Origin: Colwellia sp. 39_35_sub15_T18
Lineage (GTDB): Bacteria > Pseudomonadota > Gammaproteobacteria > Enterobacterales > Alteromonadaceae
Length of the DNA: 64,000 bases
Assembly: GCA_002162675.1 (NCBI GenBank)
Contig: MAAE01000007.1
Coordinates: forward strand, 310,001 to 374,000
Direction of reading: 5' to 3'
The position numbers and the translations under genes were made by a program. The notes beneath the pieces are model-generated. The model made no database searches. It was given only the letters and a program-made list of their open reading frames with translations, and was not told where the DNA came from. This document shows, in pieces, positions 26,740 through 36,835 of the stretch (within the stretch, counting starts at the first letter, position 1; each line of letters begins with the position of its first letter).

Positions 26740-28080
26740 CTATACTTTGTTAACACTTTCACCACGGCCAATACCATAGTAAGCAAAGCCTCGTTGTTTT
26801 AATAACGCTGGATCGTATAAGTTACGACCATCAACAATAACTTTATGTGATAAAGCCTTGGCAATCAGCTCAAAATCTGGCGCTCTAAACTGACTCCATT
26901 CAGTACAAACCACTAAGCAATCGGCACCACTTAAGGCCGACTCTTTAGTGCCCACTAAGGATAAATCGTCACGTACACCATAAATTCGTTGGCATTCTTC
27001 CATCGCTTCAGGATCATACGCCTGTACTTTAGCGCCCGCCTTCCATAAAGATTCCATTAACACCATAGCAGACGCTTCACGCATATCATCCGTTTGCGGT
27101 TTAAATGATAATCCCCAGACAGCAATCGTTTTACCCGACAAATCACCGTTAAAATAAGCACTGACGTTTTTAAATAATTTTTGCTTTTGTGTATAGTTCA
27201 CGCTTTCAACCGCTTCTAAAAGTGCTGGCTTGTATTCAATACCATGAGCCGTACGCACTAAGGCTTGCACATCTTTAGGGAAACATGAACCGCCGTAACC
27301 ACAGCCCGGGTAAATAAATTGATAGCCAATGCGAGAATCAGAGCCGATACCATGTCGAACTGCTTCAATATCAGCGCCTAATAACTCAGCTAAATTAGAC
27401 ATTTCATTCATAAATGAAATTTTAGTGGCTAACATACAATTGGCGGCATATTTAGTTAATTCAGCAGAGCGAACATCCATAAAGATCATGCGATCATGGT
27501 TACGGTTAAAGGGGGCATATAATTCACGCATAACATTACGCGAATTTTCATTATTGGTACCAATAACAATACGATCAGGCTTCATGCAGTCGCTAACTGC
27601 GGCGCCTTCTTTTAAAAATTCTGGGTTAGAGACAACGTCAAACTCAAGTTCAATATTACGTTCAGCTAATACTGAAGCCACTTTGGCTGATACTTTATCG
27701 GCAGTGCCTACCGGCACGGTAGATTTATCAATAATAACTTTTGGCGTAAGCATGTGCGTAGCAATAGTTTCAGCGACCGCCAGTACATATTTCAAATCTG
27801 CAGAGCCATCTTCATCCGGCGGAGTGCCTACCGCGATAAATTGTACATCACCATGGTTAACACCCTCAGCAGCGTCAGTGGTAAAGCTTAACTGGCCACT
27901 TTTATAATTTTCTTGCACCAAAGGGGTCAAACCTGGCTCATAAATAGGGATATTACCTTTTTTTAACTCGGCAACTTTAGCTGCATCAATGTCGACACAA
28001 ACAACATTATGACCAACAGAAGCTAAAACAGCTGCTTGTACTAAGCCTACATAGCCGATACCAAATACTGTAACCTTCAT
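26740..28080 (-). CDS. ugd: UDP-glucose 6-dehydrogenase
   Basis: 446 aa. The Rossmann loop is G-I-G-Y-V-G (residues 7-12), E-F-L-K-E-G is at 154-159, and the catalytic cysteine Cys266 lies in G-G-S-C-F-P-K-D. It oxidises UDP-glucose to UDP-glucuronate with two NAD+. AAAAGGATTAGAA precedes the ATG. It is the first gene of the long minus-strand nucleotide-sugar run and faces the PcRGLX-like gene across a 199-base divergent promoter region, in which I saw no strong consensus promoter. Confidence 0.94.
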   Translation of the reverse strand: MKVTVFGIGYVGLVQAAVLASVGHNVVCVDIDAAKVAELKKGNIPIYEPGLTPLVQENYKSGQLSFTTDAAEGVNHGDVQFIAVGTPPDEDGSADLKYVLAVAETIATHMLTPKVIIDKSTVPVGTADKVSAKVASVLAERNIELEFDVVSNPEFLKEGAAVSDCMKPDRIVIGTNNENSRNVMRELYAPFNRNHDRMIFMDVRSAELTKYAANCMLATKISFMNEMSNLAELLGADIEAVRHGIGSDSRIGYQFIYPGCGYGGSCFPKDVQALVRTAHGIEYKPALLEAVESVNYTQKQKLFKNVSAYFNGDLSGKTIAVWGLSFKPQTDDMREASAMVLMESLWKAGAKVQAYDPEAMEECQRIYGVRDDLSLVGTKESALSGADCLVVCTEWSQFRAPDFELIAKALSHKVIVDGRNLYDPALLKQRGFAYYGIGRGESVNKV

Positions 28081-28279
28081 TTCTAATCCTTTTAAACTAT
28101 TTAGTTTATAATCGCTTCACTACGTTTTAGCACCTTTGCTACTTAAGAAATGATACTATCACTAATCCAGACACTATCTTAATAAACATTTCTGCAAAGA
28201 ACAAAAATATCACTATATTATCCATAGTTTATATGTTGCTAGCTATTAAATTAAATTATTCAGTTAAAGAGCGCTAACG

Positions 28280-30826
28280 ATGACAAGCTTAAACATTGAT
28301 AAAAAGCACATATTGCTACTTTTATTCACTATATTTATCAGCCATGCCTCCGCTAAAAACAACGATGCATATATAGTAAATGAGATAGCAAATGATAAAC
28401 CAGTTTTACAACGTATTTTTGAGCAGTGTAGTAAACACAATAATTGCCCTAGTTATTTCAAAGCCTCTTCAAACAATAGGTTTGATATTGTTCAGCCTCT
28501 TAATACCGATAAAGCTCAGGTTATCATACCGTTTAAATCACAACTGACTAACGCGACTCCTTTAAGAAACCCTATAATAAACTCTTTTCCCACCAAGCAT
28601 TTACTCACTCAATTTAATGTCAAGGAATCTGCCGGTGTTGACCATCATAATTATCCTGTATCAATGGTCATGCCACTTGAATATGGAAAATATAGTGACA
28701 CTGATTCTTTCTACATTTTAAATGCAAAAGGTTTTATCGTTCCTGCTCAATTTGAGGTCTTAAATCGCTGGTGGGGGAAAGATAATTCAATTCGACATAT
28801 ATTAGTGCACTTTAACGCAGCAACTAAAGCTTTCGTTACAACTGAGCCTAATTCTGGCATCTCTGAATATGCTTTATATTCTACTGAAGTAGTAGTAGAT
28901 AAAGCTAACATAAGCTTAAAAAACTTACTTCCCAAAAACCCCACCACAGTCAACTCAGACACAAAAACCATAACCCTGAGTAACGATATTATTACTATAA
29001 AAATAAATAAGCATCCATTTGAAATTATCACCCCCGCAGGTCGGTTAACGTCTATCTTTCAAAGAGAAAATAACACCATAGATTATTCATTCAATCATGA
29101 AAACATTACTTTTGAAGTTGAAGAATATGGCCCTATGCGCTCTATTGTAAAAGTATCGTCTTTAACACAATACCATACCCCAACTAATATTAAACATGGC
29201 TGGGCTCTTAGAATATATACCTATGCAGACTCTTCATTAGTAAAAATAGACTTTCAACTACAAAATTCAGCACTGAATACCGCTATTTCGGCACCACTAT
29301 ATTTCAAGAGTCATACACTGAGCTTGGATAACTTTCACAGCAAAAAAACACAACAAGTTAGAGCGGATATTATTCCCAAAGAAAATATTGAGCAATTACC
29401 CTTAGGTGTCATTCAAGGAGATAATGCTACGGTAATATTGCGTAATTTTTGGCAAACATTCCCAAATGGAATATCAACCAACAGCAATGGGCAATTGAAA
29501 GTAGAATTATGGCCATCATGGTCTAAACAATTCTTTGATGATCGTTTTGTTAAACCAAATATTTATTGGCTGGACGATATGAAACAAGTCTACAAAGAAA
29601 TGTTGTTTGATTTTTCGCCTGTTCAAACAAATAAAAAAGCAAGGCAATTAGCGAAAACATTTCAACACCCACCTGTGCCTGTAATACCACAACATTATTA
29701 TGCCAAGACTAAAGCAACTTTAGCATTTGGCGGAGTATTCCCACAATCGCCAATCATTAGCAATAAAGCAAGAACGCCTAACTATTCACCTAAAGATTAC
29801 CATTTTGGTCATCGTATCATTCATAAATTTGGCATGGATAATTACGGGCTCGACTTGAATAGAAAACATAAAACAAACGGTACCGGTGGCTGGGCATATT
29901 CAAAACAACATTTTTTTGTTAGTGGTAATCCTATGCATTATTACGATGCTCAAAATTTCGCTCAAGCTGAGTTGAATATTAGGCCACAGTGGCTATCAGG
30001 ATATAAAGATGAATTACACTTTAACTTACTCACTCCATCAACAAACCCTTATGGCGGTAAAACATGGCGGCAATTTAAGGGACATAAAGCGCCAACCACG
30101 ACAAGGAAATACATCAAAGCTACTACCTTGACTGCCCGCCCAAGAGATGATCAACACGCTTGGTTCTACCATATTGAACATGCCTATCTGATGTCTGGTA
30201 ATAAATGGATAAAAGATTGGTATCAGTTCATGAGTGAATTTAAAAAAATATATTTAGCCGAAAAAGATCCCTTTACCGCTAAAAGTCTACGCGCGGAAGG
30301 ACAAGCACTTACTATTGCTGTTGCTGCTTACAAATATACAGGCAATGTTACTTTAAAACCGTATTTAGAAAGTTATATACCTAACATTCACAACAAATAC
30401 TTGTTACAGCCACATAAGATAAAAGGAGTAAAAAATAAAATATCAGCTTTTCAAGTAGGCTATTTGCTACGCTCATTTGTTGACCTCTATACTGAGTTCC
30501 GAGACAACGATAAAATATTAGAGACGTTTAAGTATTACGTTGAATGGAATTATTCATACGGGAATTTTAGTTATTATCGCTCACCAACTGATAAGAGCGT
30601 AGCACAAAAAGCATCCTGTACCGCGTTAACTCTAGTGGATCCTGTAATTTGGTATGCTATAAAAACCAAAAACATGCAATATGCAGAACACGCAAGGGAA
30701 TTTGTTGAATCAGGTATTGGCGGAGTAAAACCATGTGGACAATGGACAGATTGGATTGGTCAGTTTGAAAGTCCAATGTATCACTACTATTTACAAAACA
30801 ATTTCGAGTCAAAGAACCTAAATTAA
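28280..30826 (+). CDS. Large secreted protein resembling PcRGLX/YetA (PL26-like) family
   Basis: 848 aa with a signal peptide (LLLLFTIFISHASA). After a ~110-residue leader region comes a segment typical of the PcRGLX N-terminal RIFT barrel (P-A-Q-F-E-V-L-N-R-W-W, then S-I-R-H-I-L-V-H-F). A central beta-sandwich-like region with H-G-W-A-L-R-I-Y-T-Y-A-D follows. The C-terminal ~350 residues are Trp/Tyr-rich and helical, like the toroid domain (D-D-Q-H-A-W-F-Y-H-I-E-H-A-Y). The family includes exo-rhamnogalacturonan lyase, so polysaccharide lyase or hydrolase activity is inferred. It is placed inside an exopolysaccharide locus, on the opposite strand, and may cut the polymer made here. Its 3' end overlaps the convergent beta-helix gene by 9 bases. 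Confidence 0.6.
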   Translation: MTSLNIDKKHILLLLFTIFISHASAKNNDAYIVNEIANDKPVLQRIFEQCSKHNNCPSYFKASSNNRFDIVQPLNTDKAQVIIPFKSQLTNATPLRNPIINSFPTKHLLTQFNVKESAGVDHHNYPVSMVMPLEYGKYSDTDSFYILNAKGFIVPAQFEVLNRWWGKDNSIRHILVHFNAATKAFVTTEPNSGISEYALYSTEVVVDKANISLKNLLPKNPTTVNSDTKTITLSNDIITIKINKHPFEIITPAGRLTSIFQRENNTIDYSFNHENITFEVEEYGPMRSIVKVSSLTQYHTPTNIKHGWALRIYTYADSSLVKIDFQLQNSALNTAISAPLYFKSHTLSLDNFHSKKTQQVRADIIPKENIEQLPLGVIQGDNATVILRNFWQTFPNGISTNSNGQLKVELWPSWSKQFFDDRFVKPNIYWLDDMKQVYKEMLFDFSPVQTNKKARQLAKTFQHPPVPVIPQHYYAKTKATLAFGGVFPQSPIISNKARTPNYSPKDYHFGHRIIHKFGMDNYGLDLNRKHKTNGTGGWAYSKQHFFVSGNPMHYYDAQNFAQAELNIRPQWLSGYKDELHFNLLTPSTNPYGGKTWRQFKGHKAPTTTRKYIKATTLTARPRDDQHAWFYHIEHAYLMSGNKWIKDWYQFMSEFKKIYLAEKDPFTAKSLRAEGQALTIAVAAYKYTGNVTLKPYLESYIPNIHNKYLLQPHKIKGVKNKISAFQVGYLLRSFVDLYTEFRDNDKILETFKYYVEWNYSYGNFSYYRSPTDKSVAQKASCTALTLVDPVIWYAIKTKNMQYAEHAREFVESGIGGVKPCGQWTDWIGQFESPMYHYYLQNNFESKNLN

Positions 30827-31996
30827 AGGGCACGGATTCATAAACTGACATATTTCTTTAGGAAAGCTGGGATACTCTGATAGAGCAGCTTCAGATCGAG
30901 ATTGGTAAAATGAATTATTTTTGTATTGTTGATTTGAGTTAGTATTCACGACAATATTACCCTCTATTATGGGTGTCATGTCAACTTCAGCAGTAACTAA
31001 CAAAGTATTTTTTTTAATTCGTTCTAGTAAGATTATATTATTAGTTATATTTATCTCATTTTTCTCATATCTAACTCCCTCCATACCAAACGCTATAGCT
31101 TGACCATTAACTGAAAGTGGACCTTGATGTAAAAGTGAACGTTCAACCGATAACACCCCACCATTTGGTATATCAATTAACCGACTATCATCTGATGATA
31201 ATGACGTAATAAGGCTATTGCTGATAAACGTTTTTTCTGCTCTATTTTTAATCGCATGACCTTCACTTTTAGTCGCAATAAATAAACTATTATTTATATA
31301 TAAATTTGCAGTACTGCTATATACACCATGAGCTTTACCGTTCTTCCCTAATAACTCAAAACGACTATCAAAAATATAAATATTACCAGGTCTCTTTGAT
31401 TTTTCTAAAATACCGTTTTCACTATGATGAAAATAAACATGATCTAGTGTAATGTTTTTTCCTTCTTGACGAATACAAGCACCATTTTTATCTTTCACCG
31501 CAATAAAGCGACACTCAATATTCTTAATTGTTAAGTTTTCCCCCTTGCTAACAACAAAAGCTTTACCATCGTACGCTGACTTTTCAAAAACAACATGACC
31601 GTAACCAATAATAGTTATATTATCTTCATTAATCTTAAAAGGTTTAGTATAAATACCATCATATATTTGTAACTCATCTCCAGATTTCAAAGATTTGACT
31701 GCTAACTTCAAGGAACTAAAACTAACCCCATTAACTTGCACCGTTTGTTTTTTATTACTTAAGTTAGGTTTAGGTTGCCAAGGAAAAAACACCTTATCAA
31801 TTTGCTCTTCAATGGATAACGTAATTAACTTTGAATAGTTATCAATTTCCAGTTGTGCTGATTTACTATAATAGTAATTCATTGGCATGGATACTAACTT
31901 ACCAAACAGTCGAGGTTGCCATATAATAATTATCAACAGCAATAGATGAGACGCTACTCCAACGTAAACAAAATAATTGACTAATTTAGTTTTCAT
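30818..31996 (-). CDS. Membrane-anchored right-handed beta-helix protein
   Basis: 392 aa. One N-terminal membrane segment (residues ~7-26, no clear cleavage site) suggests an inner-membrane anchor with a periplasmic domain. From residue ~85 it shows D-E-L-Q-I-Y-D-G-I-Y and repeated short beta-strand patterns such as I-T-I-I-G-Y-G, L-T-I-K-N-I and I-T-L-D-H-V-Y-F, typical of pectate-lyase/chondroitinase-B-type parallel beta helices. It starts 3 bases after its paralogue at 32000-33514. Such folds act as lyases, C5-epimerases or acetyl/sulfate-polymer modifying enzymes. The catalytic residues are not identifiable here. Confidence 0.68.
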   Translation of the reverse strand: MKTKLVNYFVYVGVASHLLLLIIIIWQPRLFGKLVSMPMNYYYSKSAQLEIDNYSKLITLSIEEQIDKVFFPWQPKPNLSNKKQTVQVNGVSFSSLKLAVKSLKSGDELQIYDGIYTKPFKINEDNITIIGYGHVVFEKSAYDGKAFVVSKGENLTIKNIECRFIAVKDKNGACIRQEGKNITLDHVYFHHSENGILEKSKRPGNIYIFDSRFELLGKNGKAHGVYSSTANLYINNSLFIATKSEGHAIKNRAEKTFISNSLITSLSSDDSRLIDIPNGGVLSVERSLLHQGPLSVNGQAIAFGMEGVRYEKNEINITNNIILLERIKKNTLLVTAEVDMTPIIEGNIVVNTNSNQQYKNNSFYQSRSEAALSEYPSFPKEICQFMNPCPLI

Positions 31997-31999
31997 AAG

Positions 32000-33514
32000 T
32001 TACTTATGCTCAATAGCAAATTTATATTGTAGTTCGGTATTGTTTAGATTCATTTTATCTTTACAAAACCGCGTGGATAAAAAAGCGCCAATATAAGCTT
32101 TGTTAGTTTTATTACCACAAAAATCTACACTAAACTCTTGCGTTCTATCAGTATCAACATAATGATAATTTTTTCTCCAAGTAAAATCTCCATTTGCAGG
32201 TGCTTTAAACAACTCATTTAGAGGTTCACTTGCCCTTAGCCAGGAACGAGATAGAACAATATTGTCCGAGTTTTGAAGAATAACTCCGCCATTTCTTTCT
32301 TCAATTTTTCCTGACAAAACATTGTGCAATAACTTAGCAGTCCCCTCCTTAAAACGAACATCAATCCCCATTGTATTGTACAAAATATTATTATGAACTA
32401 TCGTATTCTTTGCTTTATTTAAGTAAATCCCTACATCATGGGGACAGTTCATAATAATATTATTACGAATAACGCCTCCAGAATGTTCATATTCATGGCC
32501 ATTTCTATGCCACTTAACCGGAGAGCCTCCACCACCTAAAGATAAACCAATTGCAACAGATTCTGATTTCAAGTTCGCATTACACATGATCAAATTACTA
32601 GAGAAAATACCTTTATTTGATCCCCCTTTGAAGAAAGCACCATAGCTAATTTTATTCCCCTTGGCTTTGACAAAATCAAAAATAAAATTTTCAGATACTT
32701 GCCAGCGATCAGCATGCATTAAATCAATAGGTGTTACGGGATTTTTTGTTTGACGGGCTGTTGTATTGAAAAAAGTATTATGTATGATCCGACCCTGATC
32801 TGGATATACACCTTTTAAACCGTTTACTTTTATAGCGGCGTTGAAGTCTTGAAATATATTATTAGAAAACATGACATTACCCCCTTCTCCTACAACATGA
32901 AAGGCATGTTCACAACTTGAATGTTTTTTGCAACTCCCCTTAAAATGCAAGTTGTGAAATTGCCAGTAAGGCTTGTCTACAACAATTCCCTCTCCTTGAA
33001 GTTCAATTACTGCATCGCCTAGCGTTTTCGAAAATACAATGTTCGGGGAAGATTCCAAACCTTTGCCATCTATATGTACGCGCGATTTATTTATTTTATA
33101 TAAACCTGGCAACAATTCGATGAATTGACCAGCTTGTGCACTAACTAAAGCAGAGATTAAACCTGAACTAGTGCTTACTTGAATAATAGTATTATATTTT
33201 TCTATAACTTTAGTTTCACCCACATTCGCACCAACTCCTTGCCACTTTAGCGGATCAATCAAATATCCATACTCCACATCCTCTTTCAATAACATTAATG
33301 GTTTTAAAATTGAGGCTGTTAATATGGCTATAGATGGATAATTTTTCTCCATATTTTCTTGTGTTTTTTGTGCAAATACAGGGAGTGGAAGCGGGCTCGA
33401 TATAATATAATTGCATACTTGAAAAATCGCAGTAAAGAATGCTAAGTGAATACCAACACCTACTAATAAAAAATACCACTTCAACTTACTATTTTTAAGG
33501 GTAATCAAATGCAT
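32000..33514 (-). CDS. Membrane-anchored right-handed beta-helix protein, paralogue
   Basis: 504 aa from the ATG at 33514, chosen because GTGGAAAT lies just before it; an in-frame ATG 36 bases upstream has no ribosome binding site. It has an N-terminal membrane helix (W-Y-F-L-L-V-G-V-G-I...), then a beta-helix domain opening with a G-Q-F-I-E-L-L-P-G-L-Y motif, which is the P-G-x-Y start common to chondroitinase-B/alginate-lyase-like helices. Many N-N-I/N-I-I repeats follow. Being adjacent to a smaller homologue (30818) suggests duplication with divergence. Within this locus a role in periplasmic modification or trimming of the uronate-containing polymer is likely but unproven. Confidence 0.68.
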   Translation of the reverse strand: MHLITLKNSKLKWYFLLVGVGIHLAFFTAIFQVCNYIISSPLPLPVFAQKTQENMEKNYPSIAILTASILKPLMLLKEDVEYGYLIDPLKWQGVGANVGETKVIEKYNTIIQVSTSSGLISALVSAQAGQFIELLPGLYKINKSRVHIDGKGLESSPNIVFSKTLGDAVIELQGEGIVVDKPYWQFHNLHFKGSCKKHSSCEHAFHVVGEGGNVMFSNNIFQDFNAAIKVNGLKGVYPDQGRIIHNTFFNTTARQTKNPVTPIDLMHADRWQVSENFIFDFVKAKGNKISYGAFFKGGSNKGIFSSNLIMCNANLKSESVAIGLSLGGGGSPVKWHRNGHEYEHSGGVIRNNIIMNCPHDVGIYLNKAKNTIVHNNILYNTMGIDVRFKEGTAKLLHNVLSGKIEERNGGVILQNSDNIVLSRSWLRASEPLNELFKAPANGDFTWRKNYHYVDTDRTQEFSVDFCGNKTNKAYIGAFLSTRFCKDKMNLNNTELQYKFAIEHK

Positions 33515-33624
33515 ATTTCCACGAGTTTTTGACAAATTCACATATTTCATTCGTTGAGATCAAAACACTAAAAAGCATGCTGATACAAACAGATCCTAAT
33601 AAAACTAATTCAATCCTAGCAAGC

Positions 33625-35289
33625 CTACTTTAATCTTCTGATTTTTCTGAATATATGCGAATAATCCTTAACAAATAAAATATGCAAAACAGTTGCGATC
33701 ATTAATTTATTACGATCCATTACAAGGTGAATATTATCTTTATTCTTTATCGATAAATAACTTTTCACATCAAACCAACGCGTATTAAGGCTGATTTTTC
33801 TTGTCGTTGACCATTGGTTTGAAAGCCCTTCAGGTAACTCTACAGGGCAAGGTATATGTTCGGGGTACGTCTGCCACGGCACACTTCTTGAACTTGCAGG
33901 GAAGAAATCAAACCATTTGCAATATACACGGTGATAAAGCATTTCTCGAATTGGGGTCGAGTATGTTTTTTCTAAAAAATTCGCATCAAAGAACGGTAAT
34001 AAGAACTCAATTTCATGCTCACATATCGTCTCAAAATGGTGTTGCAAATGCCTTTTCTGATCATTGTTCATTAAAAAATAATATATTGCTTTACCTGGAT
34101 CCTCCTTATTTTCAACAAATTCTTTTCTAATACCGTCAATAAATCTGCTCATCGCATCTTTACGTTGAGTACGAAGTAAAATATTTTCTGGGATATTGGA
34201 TTTGGTTTTGTGAATAAAATATTTAATAGCTGTATCAATTTCATTATTTTCTAATAGAGTTATCATTTTATCATCAAGATAAACACAGCCAACACCAACA
34301 CTACCTCCGTCACCTGACCAAACTTTTTTAATCCTGCCTAAATCTTTTTCATAAATCCCATCAGCGATAAGCTGCCCCCAATTAGGATAAGCTAGTTCCT
34401 TAAAAGTTTTTTCATGAAAATGTATCCCTGCTTTTTCAGCGAAAAGCTTTGCGCATTCACCATCTAGTGAACGTTCTGTGGCGAAATTAAATGTATGTAA
34501 TTCATCAAAACTTTCATTTAATTGTGCTGTAATGGCTCTAGAATCCATTCCTCCACTTAAAAATGCCACTGCCTTTTCTTTTCCTTCACTCCTTAATGCA
34601 ATCGCTTCTTTAAATTCCTTATACATATTAGGTATATCTATATTTTTATCTACTGAAACATTACTCCAATCCCAATACGTCTGGAATTCTAGTCCTCTTT
34701 CATTGAGTGAAATAATTTCCCCTTGATTTAAACGCTTTATATTCTTATATATCGTTTTATTTGCTAAGCAATAGCCAAAAGCCATAGTTTCAAGAACACC
34801 TAACTCATCATATTCAAGAGAAATTAGCGTAGTTTGTTGGATTACAGACATTAATGATGAAAAAATCAATACATCATTGTTAATGCTATAAAAAATAGGT
34901 CTGATCCCTGATTTATCCGTATATATGTAAACACTGTTCGTTACTTTATTTATAGAAATTCCAGCAAAAACTCCCCTAGATTTCATAAGTAAAGCAAGTA
35001 GTAATTCTTCGTTCGAGGCTGAATTTAACAGGTTTAGATCGGCACTAACATCGTCGCTAACCTCTCTCACAACAGGATCGCCAGCGATGATAGTAATAAT
35101 ATCATCGTTTTCGTCATACTGGCTGCTATGTGCTCCAATATCAATTGACATTACAACGACATTGCCTACATTGATTTTGGTCGTAATCTGCTTTTCTGTG
35201 CATTGATCAACAAATTTTTTTTCTAAGTCTAAGCCTTCTCGTTCAACATTCTGACCAGACAAGCCAACTACACCACAAAAAACAGACAT
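33625..35289 (-). CDS. Asparagine synthetase-like protein with degenerate glutaminase N-terminus
   Basis: 554 aa. The synthetase half has an intact PP-loop S-G-G-M-D-S at residues 245-250 and a later S-G-D-G-G. The N-terminal half has the class II amidotransferase fold outline (D-K-S-G-I-R-P-I-F-Y near 125-134), but the protein starts M-S-V-F-C, so no cysteine follows the initiator Met. The glutaminase nucleophile is therefore missing or displaced to Cys5. The start is firm (AGGGAGGATAA before the ATG). It could use free ammonia or another amine to form an amide on a sugar acid, or act as a ligase like beta-lactam-synthetase relatives. The second, canonical homologue is at 45434-47335. Confidence 0.75.
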   Translation of the reverse strand: MSVFCGVVGLSGQNVEREGLDLEKKFVDQCTEKQITTKINVGNVVVMSIDIGAHSSQYDENDDIITIIAGDPVVREVSDDVSADLNLLNSASNEELLLALLMKSRGVFAGISINKVTNSVYIYTDKSGIRPIFYSINNDVLIFSSLMSVIQQTTLISLEYDELGVLETMAFGYCLANKTIYKNIKRLNQGEIISLNERGLEFQTYWDWSNVSVDKNIDIPNMYKEFKEAIALRSEGKEKAVAFLSGGMDSRAITAQLNESFDELHTFNFATERSLDGECAKLFAEKAGIHFHEKTFKELAYPNWGQLIADGIYEKDLGRIKKVWSGDGGSVGVGCVYLDDKMITLLENNEIDTAIKYFIHKTKSNIPENILLRTQRKDAMSRFIDGIRKEFVENKEDPGKAIYYFLMNNDQKRHLQHHFETICEHEIEFLLPFFDANFLEKTYSTPIREMLYHRVYCKWFDFFPASSRSVPWQTYPEHIPCPVELPEGLSNQWSTTRKISLNTRWFDVKSYLSIKNKDNIHLVMDRNKLMIATVLHILFVKDYSHIFRKIRRLK

Positions 35290-35368
35290 TTATCCTCCCT
35301 ATAACATTTAAAACTTCTACCAGTTTAAAACTATATTAAAATACTTTATTACGAAGACTTAATAACCC

Positions 35369-36808
35369 TTACTTTTTCAAAAATGATAATAAGGGTAATA
35401 TATAACGCTTTTTCCCGAACATAAGTAAAAGAGTTATGTACAATGAAGCGCCAATAAATACTTTCACTAAAATTTCTACGAATGAATTTATAAAAATATC
35501 TAGCGTCGGGAAAAAGCTAACAGCAAGCCACATTATTGAAGCAAAAATTAACGGTATAACCACATTGATTATATAGTGATTAATATCAATCTTTAATTGT
35601 TTTGCTACATTAAACACAACCACGAAAAAATAAATAAAGAAAGCGGATACCCAACCAATAGCTGTTCCAACAATGCCAGCGTTACTACCTATGAGTAGGC
35701 CAAGTGAAATCAAAAAAATACCTACAACTAAGTTTTTAGAGTTTATTTTAGGCTTCCCTATACCTTGAAACATTGCTTGGCATGAAAGGACTTGAACCCT
35801 AAAAGGTACAATAAAAGCAAATATTTGCATCGGCACGATTGAATCAAGCCACTTTTCTCCAAAAAATAAAGGAACAAATAATGGCGCTAATGCTGCGATT
35901 CCAAAAAACACAGGAAAAGAGACTAAAGCTAGCAACTTACTAGTTAATAAAAAGTAATATCTAACTTTGTCCACCTCATTACTTACTTTAGCGTATGCAG
36001 AAAAGCTAATTTGATTAATAATAGAAGCAACTTTTATTAAGGGTAAAGCAGCTATCTGTAATGCAACAGAATAAACGCCAAGTGCAACTACACCTAAAAC
36101 ACGCCCAACAATAATAACATCCAGTTTATTAAAAATAACCCATAAAACCCGGCTTATAACGGTATATATACTAAAGCTCGAAACGTTTTTAATTTCTTCT
36201 AGTCGGGTAGTGAGACCATAAGGTATTTTAGTTTTAATATTGAGCATTATCGCCTTAACAATATTAGCTCCAAGGGTTCCATATACAAGAGCCCAGTATC
36301 CCATTCCATTATAAGCGCAAAGAAATGTAATGATTGCATTTGTCACACCCACAATACCATCTATAACTGCAATACTTTTAAAGTCCATATCAAGTCTAAG
36401 TTTCCCTAAAGGAACGATAAAAAAACTTGAAATAGGTAGCTGAAGCGCAACGACTCTTAATACTGTAGTTAAATTATCTACATTAAAAAAACTAGCTACT
36501 AACGGTGAAGTAACCCAAATAATTAAATAAAAAAATACGTTAAGTAGTATGGATACAGTAAACACTTCCTTCAAAAATTTTGGGGTAAGCTCTTTATATC
36601 TCACGATTGAATCTGCTAACCCTCCTTCACTTAAAACAAAAGAAAAAGATATGATTGCAATACAAATTTCTATAATTCCGTAATCATTAGGCGTCAAGAA
36701 ACGAATAACAAAAAAAGTACTCAGCCAAGTAAACAACTGCGTCACTAACTTCCCAAGACTTGACCAAGCAAGACCACGCTTAACATCTTGCTTTAATGCA
36801 CTACTCAT
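35369..36808 (-). CDS. Polysaccharide flippase (Wzx-like, MOP superfamily)
   Basis: 479 aa, almost wholly hydrophobic with about 12-14 membrane helices. The N-terminus K-R-G-L-A-W-S-S-L-G-K-L and the following F-L-T-P-N-D-Y-G are typical of the PST/oligosaccharide flippase family. It should move undecaprenyl-linked repeat units across the inner membrane. It is the only flippase in the window, so the locus follows a Wzx/Wzy-type route. Neighbours are glycosyltransferases and sulfotransferases. Confidence 0.87.
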   Translation of the reverse strand: MSSALKQDVKRGLAWSSLGKLVTQLFTWLSTFFVIRFLTPNDYGIIEICIAIISFSFVLSEGGLADSIVRYKELTPKFLKEVFTVSILLNVFFYLIIWVTSPLVASFFNVDNLTTVLRVVALQLPISSFFIVPLGKLRLDMDFKSIAVIDGIVGVTNAIITFLCAYNGMGYWALVYGTLGANIVKAIMLNIKTKIPYGLTTRLEEIKNVSSFSIYTVISRVLWVIFNKLDVIIVGRVLGVVALGVYSVALQIAALPLIKVASIINQISFSAYAKVSNEVDKVRYYFLLTSKLLALVSFPVFFGIAALAPLFVPLFFGEKWLDSIVPMQIFAFIVPFRVQVLSCQAMFQGIGKPKINSKNLVVGIFLISLGLLIGSNAGIVGTAIGWVSAFFIYFFVVVFNVAKQLKIDINHYIINVVIPLIFASIMWLAVSFFPTLDIFINSFVEILVKVFIGASLYITLLLMFGKKRYILPLLSFLKK

Positions 36809-36835
36809 ATTAATAACTCTGTTTAAAAGACATAC

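Noticed and set aside
27329-27907. 192-codon frame antisense to ugd
   Set aside because: It is the opposite-strand shadow of a well-conserved gene with all motifs intact, and its product resembles nothing.
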